Below, piece by piece: positions 5,226 through 12,187 of a stretch of DNA of 12,187 nt (the stretch's first letter is position 1; each line of letters opens with the position of its first letter). This DNA is from Candidatus Hydrogenedentota bacterium (lineage in GTDB: Bacteria; Hydrogenedentota; Hydrogenedentia; Hydrogenedentales; CAITNO01). The notes below the pieces were generated by a model. That model searched no databases and had not been told where the DNA came from. It saw only the letters and a list, made by a program, of their open reading frames with translations. A program made the position numbers and the translations under genes. The stretch spans positions 1-12,187 of the forward strand of contig JAKPUV010001041.1 in NCBI GenBank assembly GCA_029554925.1, written 5' to 3'.

Positions 5226-8200
5226 CTAAGGGATCGCGGCGCCCTCGACGGAAAGCCGTCCCCCGTGATCAGCCGTGGCCGCGCCGCCCCACGCGGGAAA
5301 ACCCACGGCGGCCTCCGAAGTGCCCGGGGCAAGGCGCCAGACCACCGTGGCGAATACGGTCCCCTCGCGGGTAATGGAAAGCGGGGAGGACGGTGTGGCC
5401 AGAAGAAGCAGCGTGCCGTCGTCGCTTACCTCGGCGCGGACGGCGCCGCCGGTGCGCTCTGGAACCCAGGAAAATCCCGGAATGCCGGGGGCGGGCAAGG
5501 TCAACAGGACGGCCTTCACCCGCGCGCGCCGCTCATGCGAGAGAATCACCCGAACGCTGCCCTCGTGCGCTCCGTCCGGCAGGTCTTGCGGAAGCCCTTC
5601 GTGGACAAGGCTGCCCGAGAGGAGGCTCCGCCGGGTATAGCGGTACCCTCCCGGCAGCACACCGTTCAACTCCATGTCCTGAACCTCAACCCGGACATCC
5701 ACGGTTCCCTCCTCGGAGGGACTCTCGGGAACCCGCGCAAGAGCGCCCAGTCCGCCGGGGACGGGGCTCCATTCGGCGCGATGGTTCCCAAACCATAGCC
5801 GGGCATTTCTTGAAAACCCACGCCCCGTGACAGCAACAATGTTTCCGCCCTCCGCCGGCCCCGAAGCGGGCTCGACGGCGGCGATGTACGGCGTGCCATA
5901 GACCGGCGCGGGATCCGGGTCGGCCCCGTCCCATGCGCCGTCCCCGTCAGAGTCGGCGTTTCTCGGGTCGGTCTCGCCTGGATCCACCATCCCGTTGCGG
6001 TTCCAGTCCTCCATCCCGTCGGGCACACCGTCGCCGTCGGAGTCGTCGCGCAGCCAGTCCGTCTCTCCGGGGTCCCGCGCGCCGTTCCCATCGACGTCCT
6101 CCTGGTCATCCGCAAGCCCGTCGCCGTCCATGTCGGCCCCTTCCGCCGGCCCCCGCGCCAGCCAAACGGCCAACTGTTCGATAAAACGGCCCGCCGCGGC
6201 ATCCCCCCGCTCGGCGGCGTCAAGCAGGGCCGTGGAGGACAGCGCCGCCACGCGCCCGTGGCCGAAGGCCCGCGCCATGAAAACCGCCGGCCCATCGCCG
6301 TCGCGCACCTGATGGAAATCCGCCAGCGGCCGCCCCGGAGGACGTGGTCCGGCTTCCAGCATGGTGAACCCCACCGACCCCGACGCCGGAATGCCGGGCC
6401 AGAAACGCAGCGGACCCCCGCCCTTTGCCATCCCGGAGGGAGGCTCGGAAGGGGCCGACGCGCTCACCGACATTCCAAAGGGTGCCAGCCACAGCGCCAT
6501 GGCGGCCGCCGTCTCCGGTTCCCCACCGATGACAAGCAGTCCGCCGCCCCCGGACACGTGCCCCTGAAGCTGTTGCCGCGCGAAATACCCGGACGCCAGG
6601 GCGCGCGCGTTCGCCACCACGACACGCCAGGCACCAAGGCTCCCGGAAAGGGGAACGGACACAGAGGACTGCGCGAGATGCGACGGCGGTCCCGCCAGAC
6701 GCGACCACACTGCGGGCCAGTATTCATTTCCGCCGCCCCCGGGACACACCCAGAGCAGGCGGGCCAACGGCGGGCCCGTCGTGCGCACACGCACCAGGGT
6801 CGTTGCGGAATGGCCGGCGGCGGTCCGCGTCCGAACGATCCCCTCCGCCCCCCCCGCCGCGGGCAGCCGCGCGGGATCCGCGCCCAAGTAGACCATTCCC
6901 GGGCCCTCTCCGGCCCGGGGATACAGCACCAGCCAGGGCATCCTCCCCTTGTCATACTCGACAGTCCATTGTGACCCGGCCTCCGCCCCTATGGGCAGCG
7001 CCCGGAGCTCGCGCCCAGCCGCCGCGCCGCGAAGTTCCACCGCGTAGGGGGCCAACTCACGGGACGCGTCCGGTTTCGGATCCTCCTCCCCTGCGGACGG
7101 AAGGGGCACAACCGCAGTCACATGGCCCGACTGGAGCGACACATTCGGCCCCTCGGCCGTTTCGGGGGACACCCGGTGCAGACGCGACGCCTCCCCCACG
7201 AACAGTGCGCCCGTTTCCCAGGCGAGTGCGCGCACGGGTGCGTCAAACGCGCGGACCGGCCCTGTTCCCCGCACGCCGTCCAGCCAGATTTCCAGCCGCC
7301 GCCCCAGCGCCACGGCCACCGTGTCGCCTCCGTCGCGGGACGAGGAGAAAAGAAACCCGTCAGCGGCGCCCGTCAGGGCGGCTTCCCCCGTCTTGGTCCA
7401 TCCCTCGTCTCCCGCGCCCGCGTCAATGCGGGCCAGATAGGCGAAATCCGTTCCGGGCACGGTGGTTCCCGCGCGGCACGCGTCCTGGCGCAGGAATTGG
7501 ACCGCCTCCGAAGACGCCTCGCCGCGAAGCGTTACGGGCAGGGCCGACCACGTCCGGGAAAAGACTTGGAAGAAGAAGACCATGCTGAGCGGCTCGCCCG
7601 CCGCACCCGCGAGAGATGTTCCGGAGACCACTGCGGCCACGGTTGCTCCGCCGGGCGACACGGCAAGCCCGCGCGGGTCGGCGCAGGCCGGATCCCATCC
7701 TGGAGCCTCTGAAAGGGGAAAATGCTGGGCCTCCGGCGTTCCGGAAACACACAGGGACAGCACCGCCCCCCCGCCATCCCCGGAGGCGCACAGTGACGCC
7801 GCAAGCGGTACGGGCGTTCCCGTGAACTCGGGATCGTCGACGGCAAAAACGACGCCCACAGGTCGCCCCGGCAGCGTCCATTCATCCTCGGTATAGGCGG
7901 CCAGTGCGTCCGGCGTGACCCGGCGCACACGCAGCCGGCCCCTTCCTGTCTCCTCAAACACCCCCGCAACCGCGGCATAGTGCAGTCCATAGCCTGGCAG
8001 CTCATACGCCGCCGCCGGCCACTCCCGCCAGCCCGCCTCGGAGCGGAAGGCGACCATGTCCACGGGCGTCAAGCCGGGAATATGGAACAGTGACCCCACC
8101 GACTCGGGAAAGCCGGGTCCGGGATGGTGGTCCAGAACGCCCGGTCCGCTCCCGGCCAGGCACACGCGAGCCGCAGGCAGCACCAGCGGCGGTGCCGGGG

Positions 8201-8441
8201 AGGATGCCCCGGGCAGACGAAGCGGAGAAAGGGGAACGCCCGCGCTTTCGGGGTCCACGACATGCAGGTAGACGGCCGCCGACTGACGCAGCGCGGAAAG
8301 CGCGGCGGTCTCCACCAGCGCCCGGTCCGCGTGCGCGCGGCCGCCCGCGAGGAAGACGGCCAGCAGCACCGCCCCGCACCGCGCCAAACGGAGGACCGCC
8401 TCACGCCGGGCACACGCCGCGCCTGTGGATGTTTCCGTCAT
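5226..8441 (-). CDS. Secreted multidomain protein with calcium-binding DxDxDG repeats and IPT/TIG domain
   Basis: This 1071-residue protein, counted from the ATG at 8441, has a signal peptide (basic N-region, hydrophobic core about 21-33, cleavage after AHA near residue 38). Residues about 50-545 are beta-rich with propeller-like strands (GLAVSPGGATVAAVVSG, VRALAWETGALFVG). Residues about 560-763 resemble a class I glutamine-amidotransferase-like fold (LLWVCPGGGG, then a VSGGGGLLVIGG strand and GHGRVAALSS) but show no nucleophilic GxCxG. Residues 770-844 are thrombospondin type 3-like DGDG repeats, 848-935 an IPT/TIG domain (IAAVEPASGPAEGGNIVAVTG), and 943-1071 a last beta domain. There is no LPXTG, PEP-CTERM or transmembrane tail. 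The frame is open further upstream to 8969, but that part overlaps the neighbouring esterase. AGGGA lies close to the ATG. The role is unknown; an exported surface or matrix protein is inferred. Confidence 0.8.
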   Translation of the reverse strand: MTETSTGAACARREAVLRLARCGAVLLAVFLAGGRAHADRALVETAALSALRQSAAVYLHVVDPESAGVPLSPLRLPGASSPAPPLVLPAARVCLAGSGPGVLDHHPGPGFPESVGSLFHIPGLTPVDMVAFRSEAGWREWPAAAYELPGYGLHYAAVAGVFEETGRGRLRVRRVTPDALAAYTEDEWTLPGRPVGVVFAVDDPEFTGTPVPLAASLCASGDGGGAVLSLCVSGTPEAQHFPLSEAPGWDPACADPRGLAVSPGGATVAAVVSGTSLAGAAGEPLSMVFFFQVFSRTWSALPVTLRGEASSEAVQFLRQDACRAGTTVPGTDFAYLARIDAGAGDEGWTKTGEAALTGAADGFLFSSSRDGGDTVAVALGRRLEIWLDGVRGTGPVRAFDAPVRALAWETGALFVGEASRLHRVSPETAEGPNVSLQSGHVTAVVPLPSAGEEDPKPDASRELAPYAVELRGAAAGRELRALPIGAEAGSQWTVEYDKGRMPWLVLYPRAGEGPGMVYLGADPARLPAAGGAEGIVRTRTAAGHSATTLVRVRTTGPPLARLLWVCPGGGGNEYWPAVWSRLAGPPSHLAQSSVSVPLSGSLGAWRVVVANARALASGYFARQQLQGHVSGGGGLLVIGGEPETAAAMALWLAPFGMSVSASAPSEPPSGMAKGGGPLRFWPGIPASGSVGFTMLEAGPRPPGRPLADFHQVRDGDGPAVFMARAFGHGRVAALSSTALLDAAERGDAAAGRFIEQLAVWLARGPAEGADMDGDGLADDQEDVDGNGARDPGETDWLRDDSDGDGVPDGMEDWNRNGMVDPGETDPRNADSDGDGAWDGADPDPAPVYGTPYIAAVEPASGPAEGGNIVAVTGRGFSRNARLWFGNHRAEWSPVPGGLGALARVPESPSEEGTVDVRVEVQDMELNGVLPGGYRYTRRSLLSGSLVHEGLPQDLPDGAHEGSVRVILSHERRARVKAVLLTLPAPGIPGFSWVPERTGGAVRAEVSDDGTLLLLATPSSPLSITREGTVFATVVWRLAPGTSEAAVGFPAWGGAATADHGGRLSVEGAAIP
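5949..6128 (-). repeat. Two 90-bp (30-residue) tandem calcium-binding repeat units plus a partial third
   Basis: Within the 1071-residue protein, residues 772-801 and 802-831 are the same 30-residue unit: each starts with DGDG, has an acidic ED at positions 10-11, NG at 15-16, DPGETD at 19-24 and ends in DS. A third DGDG start follows at 832 and decays into DPDP by residue 844. The regular Asp spacing is that of thrombospondin type 3 and EF-hand-like calcium loops. Confidence 0.8.
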
Positions 8442-8467
8442 GATCCCTGCATTCCCGTCCTGGAAAC

Positions 8468-8476
8468 AGCATAGCA
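8468..8476 (-). promoter_or_regulatory. Possible extended -10 promoter of the 1071-residue protein gene
   Basis: In the 70-bp gap behind the esterase gene the - strand reads TGC followed by TATGCT, an extended -10 form. It predicts a start near 8461 and a leader of about 20 nt with AGGGA at 8444-8448. No terminator hairpin is visible in this gap, so read-through from the upstream gene is also possible. Confidence 0.35.
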
Positions 8477-8511
8477 CAGGCACCCCCGCCCCATTTTTTC
8501 GACGGAACCCC

Positions 8512-11271
8512 TCACGGACAAAGGTGCTTCCAGAGAAACCCATACGCCTGTTTCCGCACATGCTCTGGAAAGTCATGTTCATCATGGGGGTATTCCGCGC
8601 AAAGGGCCCCGTCCGCCCCCAGCAGGCCGTACACCGGCAGGGCCGCCGCAACGCAGTCCCGCACGCCGGACACGTCGAAATTGGCGTCCAGCACGGGGGC
8701 GTTGATGAAAAGCGGGCGCGGGGCGATTGCGGCGAGCACGCCGGGGAAGTCAAAGGGCATGCGGGCGGGGTCTTTCCCGAACTCCGAGGCGATGGCGGGC
8801 ATGTACCCGTCATGGGTCCATCCGGTGAGGTCCCCCCCGTAGTACTTGGCAAAGGACGTGAATCCGCAGCTCGTGACGGCGGCGCGGATGCGCGGGTCAA
8901 ACGCGGCGAGGAAGAGCGTGTTGTGCCCGCCAAGGGAGTGTCCGACACACCCGATCCTGTCCGGATCAACCTCGGGCAGCGACTGGAGAAGGTCCACGCA
9001 GCGCATGTGGTTCCAGATGCCCTTCATCGTGGCGCTCTTGTATCCCCGGTCGTACAGTTCCCTGCGCGCGGGGACATAATCTCCGAACCCCGGGTAGTCC
9101 GGCGCCAGGGTGACGAAACCACGTTCGGCGAGTTCCTGGGCGTAGTTGCGGTTTGTTCCCTCTCCCCTGCCCGTCACCACGTCCTTGCCCAGGGGCGAGG
9201 TCGGATGCAGGCAAAGGACCGCCGGCGCCTTTCCCTCGATGTTCTTCGGAATGAGCAGGCAGGCGGGCAACCGGTCCCAGTCCTCCACGGCGAAGGTGAT
9301 GCGACGCTGCGTGTAGGCGGGAAAATCCGTCTCCTCCAGCACCCGGACGTCCGGCGGAACAACATGTTCCGGGCCCGGCAGCGGCCCCATCACGCGCTGC
9401 ATTCCCTCCATAATCCGTGTCCGGCGGCCCTCCCATTCCTCCCGCGAGGAAACCGGGCGCTCGCTTCCCTTATCGTCCCGGCACTGCAACAGATCCGGCA
9501 CGGACAGGATACGGACGGCGGCGTCATCGGTAAAGCACGGCAAGTGCGCCACGCCCTCCCCCGGCATTCTCTCCTTGAGCTTATCCAACCAGTCTGTCCG
9601 GAGAAGCGTCTCTGGCTCCGCGGGGTCAAGATCCAGTTCCACCTCGGGGGGCAGTTCCAGATTTGTCATCCAGGGTCTCCAACTCTCCGCCCGAACCGTC
9701 CTTGCCACCATTGCCCGGGGAAAGGACAACAACACGGACGCGTGGCCCGGCCCCAGGCCCAACAGTTGCGCGTTCCGGGGATAGTGGTACTGCGGGTGGA
9801 TCAGATAGGCGAGCAGGCTTTTCCCGTCCCCGAGGGCAAAGACGTCCATAAACTCCCCGAGCGTGCCGTCCTCCCCCACACCACGCGCCTTCACGCCCTC
9901 CACCGGCGCCCAGTCGGGCCCGCCCACTCCGGTGCCGTCCAGGAAGCGCGCCAGCGTCGTCCAAGTCTTCCATCCGTCTCGCGGATGAATGTCGTCCCAC
10001 CACCACGGGAGAACCGTGCCCGCGCTTCCCGAAAGCAGGGAGCTCCAGATTCCCTGGCGCAAACCCCGGGCAGAGGGATCCTCCTCCCTGCCGGGACCGC
10101 GAAAACTCACGCCGTATTCGCCGAAGAGCATGGGCTTTTCATAACGCTCGCGAAAGCGCCGCACAGTCTCCTGGATTCTGAGGCCCGCCGGATCGCTTTT
10201 CTCTCCCAGATAGAGGTGGTACTGCGCGATGTCCAGTCCGGGCAGCTCCCACAGCCCCCTGTCCTCCGAGGATCCCGTGAGGCTGGTGGTCACGGAGCGC
10301 GGCCAGGGGTCGGTCCTCTTGAGGTGCTCCGCCATGTCCCCGTGCCACTGGAGGACGTCGGGGCGGCGCAGCTTGGGAAACACGTTGTCGTACTCGTTGA
10401 AGAACTCCCACGCGAACACCGCCGGCGACGCGCCCCAGCGCGCGACGATGTAGCGCAGCCGTTTCTGGTAGAGCGCTCGCGCGGCGGGGTTTGCGAAAAA
10501 GTCATTCTGTTCTTCGCACGGCCCGCCGTTCGCGACATTGTAGGGGTGCGAGGGCCAGAAATCGTTGCCCCCCCACATGTCCGGCTCGTCCTGAAAAATT
10601 CCGTGGAAATCCAGGCAAAGCATGACATAGATGCCCCTCTCCTCCGCCAGACGTAGCACTGCGTCCAGCAGCGCCGCCTTGTCCTGGTTGTAGTTCAGCC
10701 GGTCGCCGGGCCTGTCCTCGATGCCGAAGCCGAAGGGACTCATCCAGAGGCGGGTGCAGTTCAGACGGGCGGCGGCCATGGCGTCCAGCCAGATTTTGTA
10801 GTCCTCCCGCCGCCCCCAGCAGGCGTTCGCCCCCAGCAGAACCACCGGTGCCCCGTCGTCCCGCTGAAACCATCGGCGGCGGGTGGGCTCCACCCGTATC
10901 CTCCGCATGACGGGCCGGTCCCCCGGCGCCACGGAAAACTCTCCCCGGTCCACGGGCGACGGCGCCGCCCCGTCCAGCCCCGCAAGCACCGTGTAGGTTA
11001 CGCGTCCGGCATGCTCCGTCCCCCAACGCACCCGCCAACTACCCGGATTCTCTCCCCCGCGCGACCAAAACGCGGGCGCCCGCAGCTCCGGAGCGCCCTC
11101 CGGGGCAAAGACCACCTCGACGGCGATCTGGTCCGGATCGAAGGGGTTCCGCTCCCCCGCCTCCACCCCGCCAACCTCATACTCTGTCCACACCCCGGCG
11201 GTCGGGGAACCCACAGGCGTTAGCCCACCGTTTCCCAGCGCCAAGACGCACAGCACCAGCATTCCGACCAT
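8512..11271 (-). CDS. Secreted glycoside hydrolase (GH5-like) fused to an alpha/beta-hydrolase acetylxylan-esterase-like domain
   Basis: This 919-residue protein starts at the ATG at 11271, placed 4 nt after GGAGGT; an in-frame TTG at 11286 lies upstream of that site and is less likely. A short hydrophobic leader (MVGMLVLCVLALG) suggests export. Residues about 27-113 look like a DUF5060-type beta-sandwich. Residues about 130-450 form a GH5-like TIM barrel with the acid/base E293 in WEFFNE and the nucleophile E385 in MLFGEYG. Residues about 605-919 match an alpha/beta-hydrolase family common in Planctomycetes and Verrucomicrobia: EEWEGRR and MGPLPGP, LCLHPT, then S779 in GHSLGG, D862 in APVLDANF and H899 in HDFP. 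It probably cuts a decorated plant or algal polysaccharide and removes acyl groups, but the substrate is unknown. No frame break is seen at the junction. Confidence 0.85.
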   Translation of the reverse strand: MVGMLVLCVLALGNGGLTPVGSPTAGVWTEYEVGGVEAGERNPFDPDQIAVEVVFAPEGAPELRAPAFWSRGGENPGSWRVRWGTEHAGRVTYTVLAGLDGAAPSPVDRGEFSVAPGDRPVMRRIRVEPTRRRWFQRDDGAPVVLLGANACWGRREDYKIWLDAMAAARLNCTRLWMSPFGFGIEDRPGDRLNYNQDKAALLDAVLRLAEERGIYVMLCLDFHGIFQDEPDMWGGNDFWPSHPYNVANGGPCEEQNDFFANPAARALYQKRLRYIVARWGASPAVFAWEFFNEYDNVFPKLRRPDVLQWHGDMAEHLKRTDPWPRSVTTSLTGSSEDRGLWELPGLDIAQYHLYLGEKSDPAGLRIQETVRRFRERYEKPMLFGEYGVSFRGPGREEDPSARGLRQGIWSSLLSGSAGTVLPWWWDDIHPRDGWKTWTTLARFLDGTGVGGPDWAPVEGVKARGVGEDGTLGEFMDVFALGDGKSLLAYLIHPQYHYPRNAQLLGLGPGHASVLLSFPRAMVARTVRAESWRPWMTNLELPPEVELDLDPAEPETLLRTDWLDKLKERMPGEGVAHLPCFTDDAAVRILSVPDLLQCRDDKGSERPVSSREEWEGRRTRIMEGMQRVMGPLPGPEHVVPPDVRVLEETDFPAYTQRRITFAVEDWDRLPACLLIPKNIEGKAPAVLCLHPTSPLGKDVVTGRGEGTNRNYAQELAERGFVTLAPDYPGFGDYVPARRELYDRGYKSATMKGIWNHMRCVDLLQSLPEVDPDRIGCVGHSLGGHNTLFLAAFDPRIRAAVTSCGFTSFAKYYGGDLTGWTHDGYMPAIASEFGKDPARMPFDFPGVLAAIAPRPLFINAPVLDANFDVSGVRDCVAAALPVYGLLGADGALCAEYPHDEHDFPEHVRKQAYGFLWKHLCP

Positions 11272-11275
11272 GCCA

Positions 11276-11281
11276 ACCTCC
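11276..11281 (-). promoter_or_regulatory. Ribosome binding site deciding the start of the glycosidase-esterase
   Basis: GGAGGT on the - strand, 4 nt before the ATG at 11271, is the strongest Shine-Dalgarno in the window. It lies inside the reading frame opened by the TTG at 11286, which argues for the ATG as true start. Confidence 0.7.
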
Positions 11282-11372
11282 GTCAACCCGTTTGTGGGCC
11301 TTTTTCAGCCCTCTCTCAAACCCTTCACTGCGGCTTCCAGTGGCGGCGGGACGCCGCGCGCCTTCGATGTCC

Positions 11373-11378
11373 TATACT
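11373..11378 (+). promoter_or_regulatory. -10 box 6 nt before the second Nudix start (possible leaderless mRNA)
   Basis: TATACT (5 of 6 to TATAAT) is followed by ACCCGC and the ATG at 11385, and no Shine-Dalgarno is present upstream. Initiation 6-7 nt past the box would put the 5' end at the start codon. There is no clear -35 hexamer at 17 bp. The box lies in the 113-bp divergent gap shared with the glycosidase-esterase gene, in which no other structured element was recognised. Confidence 0.4.
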
Positions 11379-11384
11379 ACCCGC

Positions 11385-11843
11385 ATGGAGCAACCGAAAT
11401 CGTACACCTATTCCTGGCCCCGGCCCAACGTCACCGTGGATGCGGTGGTCTTTCGTCCGGGCCCGCAGGGATGCCTGGAGGTTCTCCTGATCCGCCGGGA
11501 CCGCGCCCCCTTTGCCGGGTGCTGGGCTCTGCCGGGCGGGTTCGTGGAAGAGCATGAGCCGCTGGACGCGGCGGCGGCCCGCGAACTTGCCGAGGAGACG
11601 GGGCTGAAGGGCGTGGCGCTTTGCCAGCTGCGCGCGTTCGGCGACCCGGTCCGGGACCCGCGCGGGCATACCATCTCCATCGCCTACACCGGGGACGCGC
11701 CGCCGGACGCCCGCGCGCTTGGGGGGGACGACGCCCGCGAGGCGGCCTGGTTTCCCTTGGACGCGCTGCCCGCGCTGGCGTTTGACCACCTCAAAATTGT
11801 AGAGTATGCCCTTGCATGCCGCAATGAGGAGCCCCTCATTTGA
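11385..11843 (+). CDS. Nudix hydrolase, MutT/ADP-ribose type
   Basis: This 152-residue protein is counted from the ATG at 11385, because the residues before NVTVDAVVF (16-24) in a longer reading from 11292 are low-complexity and unlike the family. It has the strand VLLIRRDRAPFAGCWALPGGF (33-53, with the Nudix-typical A-L-P-G-G-F) and a full Nudix box at 52-74 (G52, E58, REL at 66-68, metal ligands E70 and E71, G73). The C-terminal AAWFPLDALPALAFDHLKI (120-138) is typical of Nudix proteins grouped with the NrtR N-terminal domain and ADP-ribose hydrolases, so a nucleotide sugar or ADP-ribose is a plausible substrate. The stop overlaps the following nicotinamidase start (TTGA), so the two are probably co-translated and may both act on NAD breakdown products. 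Confidence 0.9.
   Translation: MEQPKSYTYSWPRPNVTVDAVVFRPGPQGCLEVLLIRRDRAPFAGCWALPGGFVEEHEPLDAAAARELAEETGLKGVALCQLRAFGDPVRDPRGHTISIAYTGDAPPDARALGGDDAREAAWFPLDALPALAFDHLKIVEYALACRNEEPLI
11826..11831 (+). promoter_or_regulatory. Ribosome binding site for the TTG-started nicotinamidase
   Basis: GAGGAG inside the end of the Nudix gene lies 8 nt before the TTG at 11840. The good match and spacing support this non-ATG start, since no ATG or GTG before the first conserved strand gives a better one. Confidence 0.6.
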
Positions 11844-12187
11844 AACCCCTTGAGACAGACGCGCTGGTCGTGGTGGACGTGCAGAACGACTTCTGCACGG
11901 GCGGCGCGCTGGCCGTGCCCCGCGGGGAGACGGTGGTGGGGCCCATCAACCGGCTGGTGGACAAGTTCCGCCATGTCGCCTTCTCGCGTGACTGGCACCC
12001 CTCCGACCATTGCAGTTTCGGGTTCCCCCCCGAGTACCGTGACGGCAGCTGGCCCATCCACTGCGTGCAGGACACGCCGGGGGCCGAGTTTCACGGCGAC
12101 CTGCGCGTGCCGCTGGACGCCGTTTTCATCGAAAAGGGCGATGATCCGGGCGTGGAGGCGTACAGCGCCTTCGAGGGCACCCGCCTG
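11840..12187 (+). CDS. pncA: Nicotinamidase (isochorismatase family), 3' end cut off
   Basis: The first 116 residues of a protein of usually about 190-210 are visible, starting at a TTG that overlaps the Nudix stop as TTGA. It hydrolyses nicotinamide to nicotinate in the cytosolic NAD salvage route. The N-terminal strand ALVVVDVQNDFCTGGAL (8-24) holds catalytic D13. The metal site is D51 and H53 in SRDWHPSDH, with H74 in IHCVQ as third ligand. The catalytic lysine K99 is in FIEKGDDPGVEAYSAF (96-111), the signature of true nicotinamidases as opposed to isochorismatases. The nucleophilic cysteine must lie beyond the window end. The Nudix partner upstream and the coupled start suggest a small NAD-turnover unit. 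The family call is firm; the start is moderately sure. Confidence 0.92.
   Translation, partial: MKPLETDALVVVDVQNDFCTGGALAVPRGETVVGPINRLVDKFRHVAFSRDWHPSDHCSFGFPPEYRDGSWPIHCVQDTPGAEFHGDLRVPLDAVFIEKGDDPGVEAYSAFEGTRL

Noticed and set aside
8442..8969. The 176-residue upstream extension of the 1071-residue protein frame
   Set aside because: It lies antisense-free but in another frame of the esterase C-terminus, whose catalytic Ser, Asp and His region it overlaps, and the signal peptide begins only at the ATG at 8441.
8425..10656. A 743-residue open frame on the + strand opposite the glycosidase-esterase gene
   Set aside because: It is antisense to a gene with intact catalytic motifs, has no recognisable domain, and its composition (many Arg, His, Pro, Gly) is that of a GC-rich shadow frame.
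11272..11384. Possible hairpin between GTTTG (11290-11294) and CAAAC (11317-11321) in the divergent gap
   Set aside because: It is a 5-bp stem with a loop of over 20 nt and no T-run, too weak to call a terminator or operator.

Overview
The window is a GC-rich stretch of bacterial chromosome, densely coding, with short gaps and many 1-4 nt start/stop overlaps. An lptC-lptA-lptB run indicates a Gram-negative cell with an LPS-like outer membrane. The secreted esterase/glycoside hydrolase and the calcium-binding multidomain protein recall environmental polysaccharide degraders of the Planctomycetes-Verrucomicrobia type or similar candidate phyla. That placement is inference; no marker gene here fixes the phylum. 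No rRNA, tRNA, CRISPR, transposon or phage gene was seen.

Left part (1-3893, + strand): the 3' part of nadC (quinolinate phosphoribosyltransferase) ends at a clear intrinsic terminator (838-869). Next is a tightly coupled set in which each gene overlaps the next: coaX (type III pantothenate kinase), an LptC-like lipoprotein, an LptA/OstA-like periplasmic protein with an extra C-terminal domain, and LptB, the ATPase of the LPS export machine. The set ends in a hairpin (3888-3920) whose two arms hold the stop codons of lptB and of the convergent gene.

Middle (3911-11271, - strand): read in transcription order from the right, these are a secreted glycoside hydrolase fused to an alpha/beta-hydrolase esterase (919 aa), a secreted 1071-aa multidomain protein (beta-rich N-terminal part, glutamine-amidotransferase-like domain, calcium-binding DxDxDG repeats, IPT/TIG domain, beta-rich C-terminus), an ADP-ribose-pyrophosphatase-like Nudix hydrolase, and an endonuclease III-superfamily DNA glycosylase of the MagIII kind. 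The last two overlap by ATGA.

Right part (11385-12187, + strand): a second, MutT-like Nudix hydrolase is translationally coupled to the 5' part of a nicotinamidase gene (pncA-like, TTG start) that runs off the window.

NAD and nucleotide metabolism recurs (nadC, pncA, two Nudix enzymes) but the genes are in separate transcription units. The most notable items are the fused glycosidase-esterase, the calcium-repeat protein beside it, the altered Lpt bridge components, and -10-like boxes placed exactly 6 nt before the start codons of both Nudix genes. I see no defence system or other clearly new multi-gene system.
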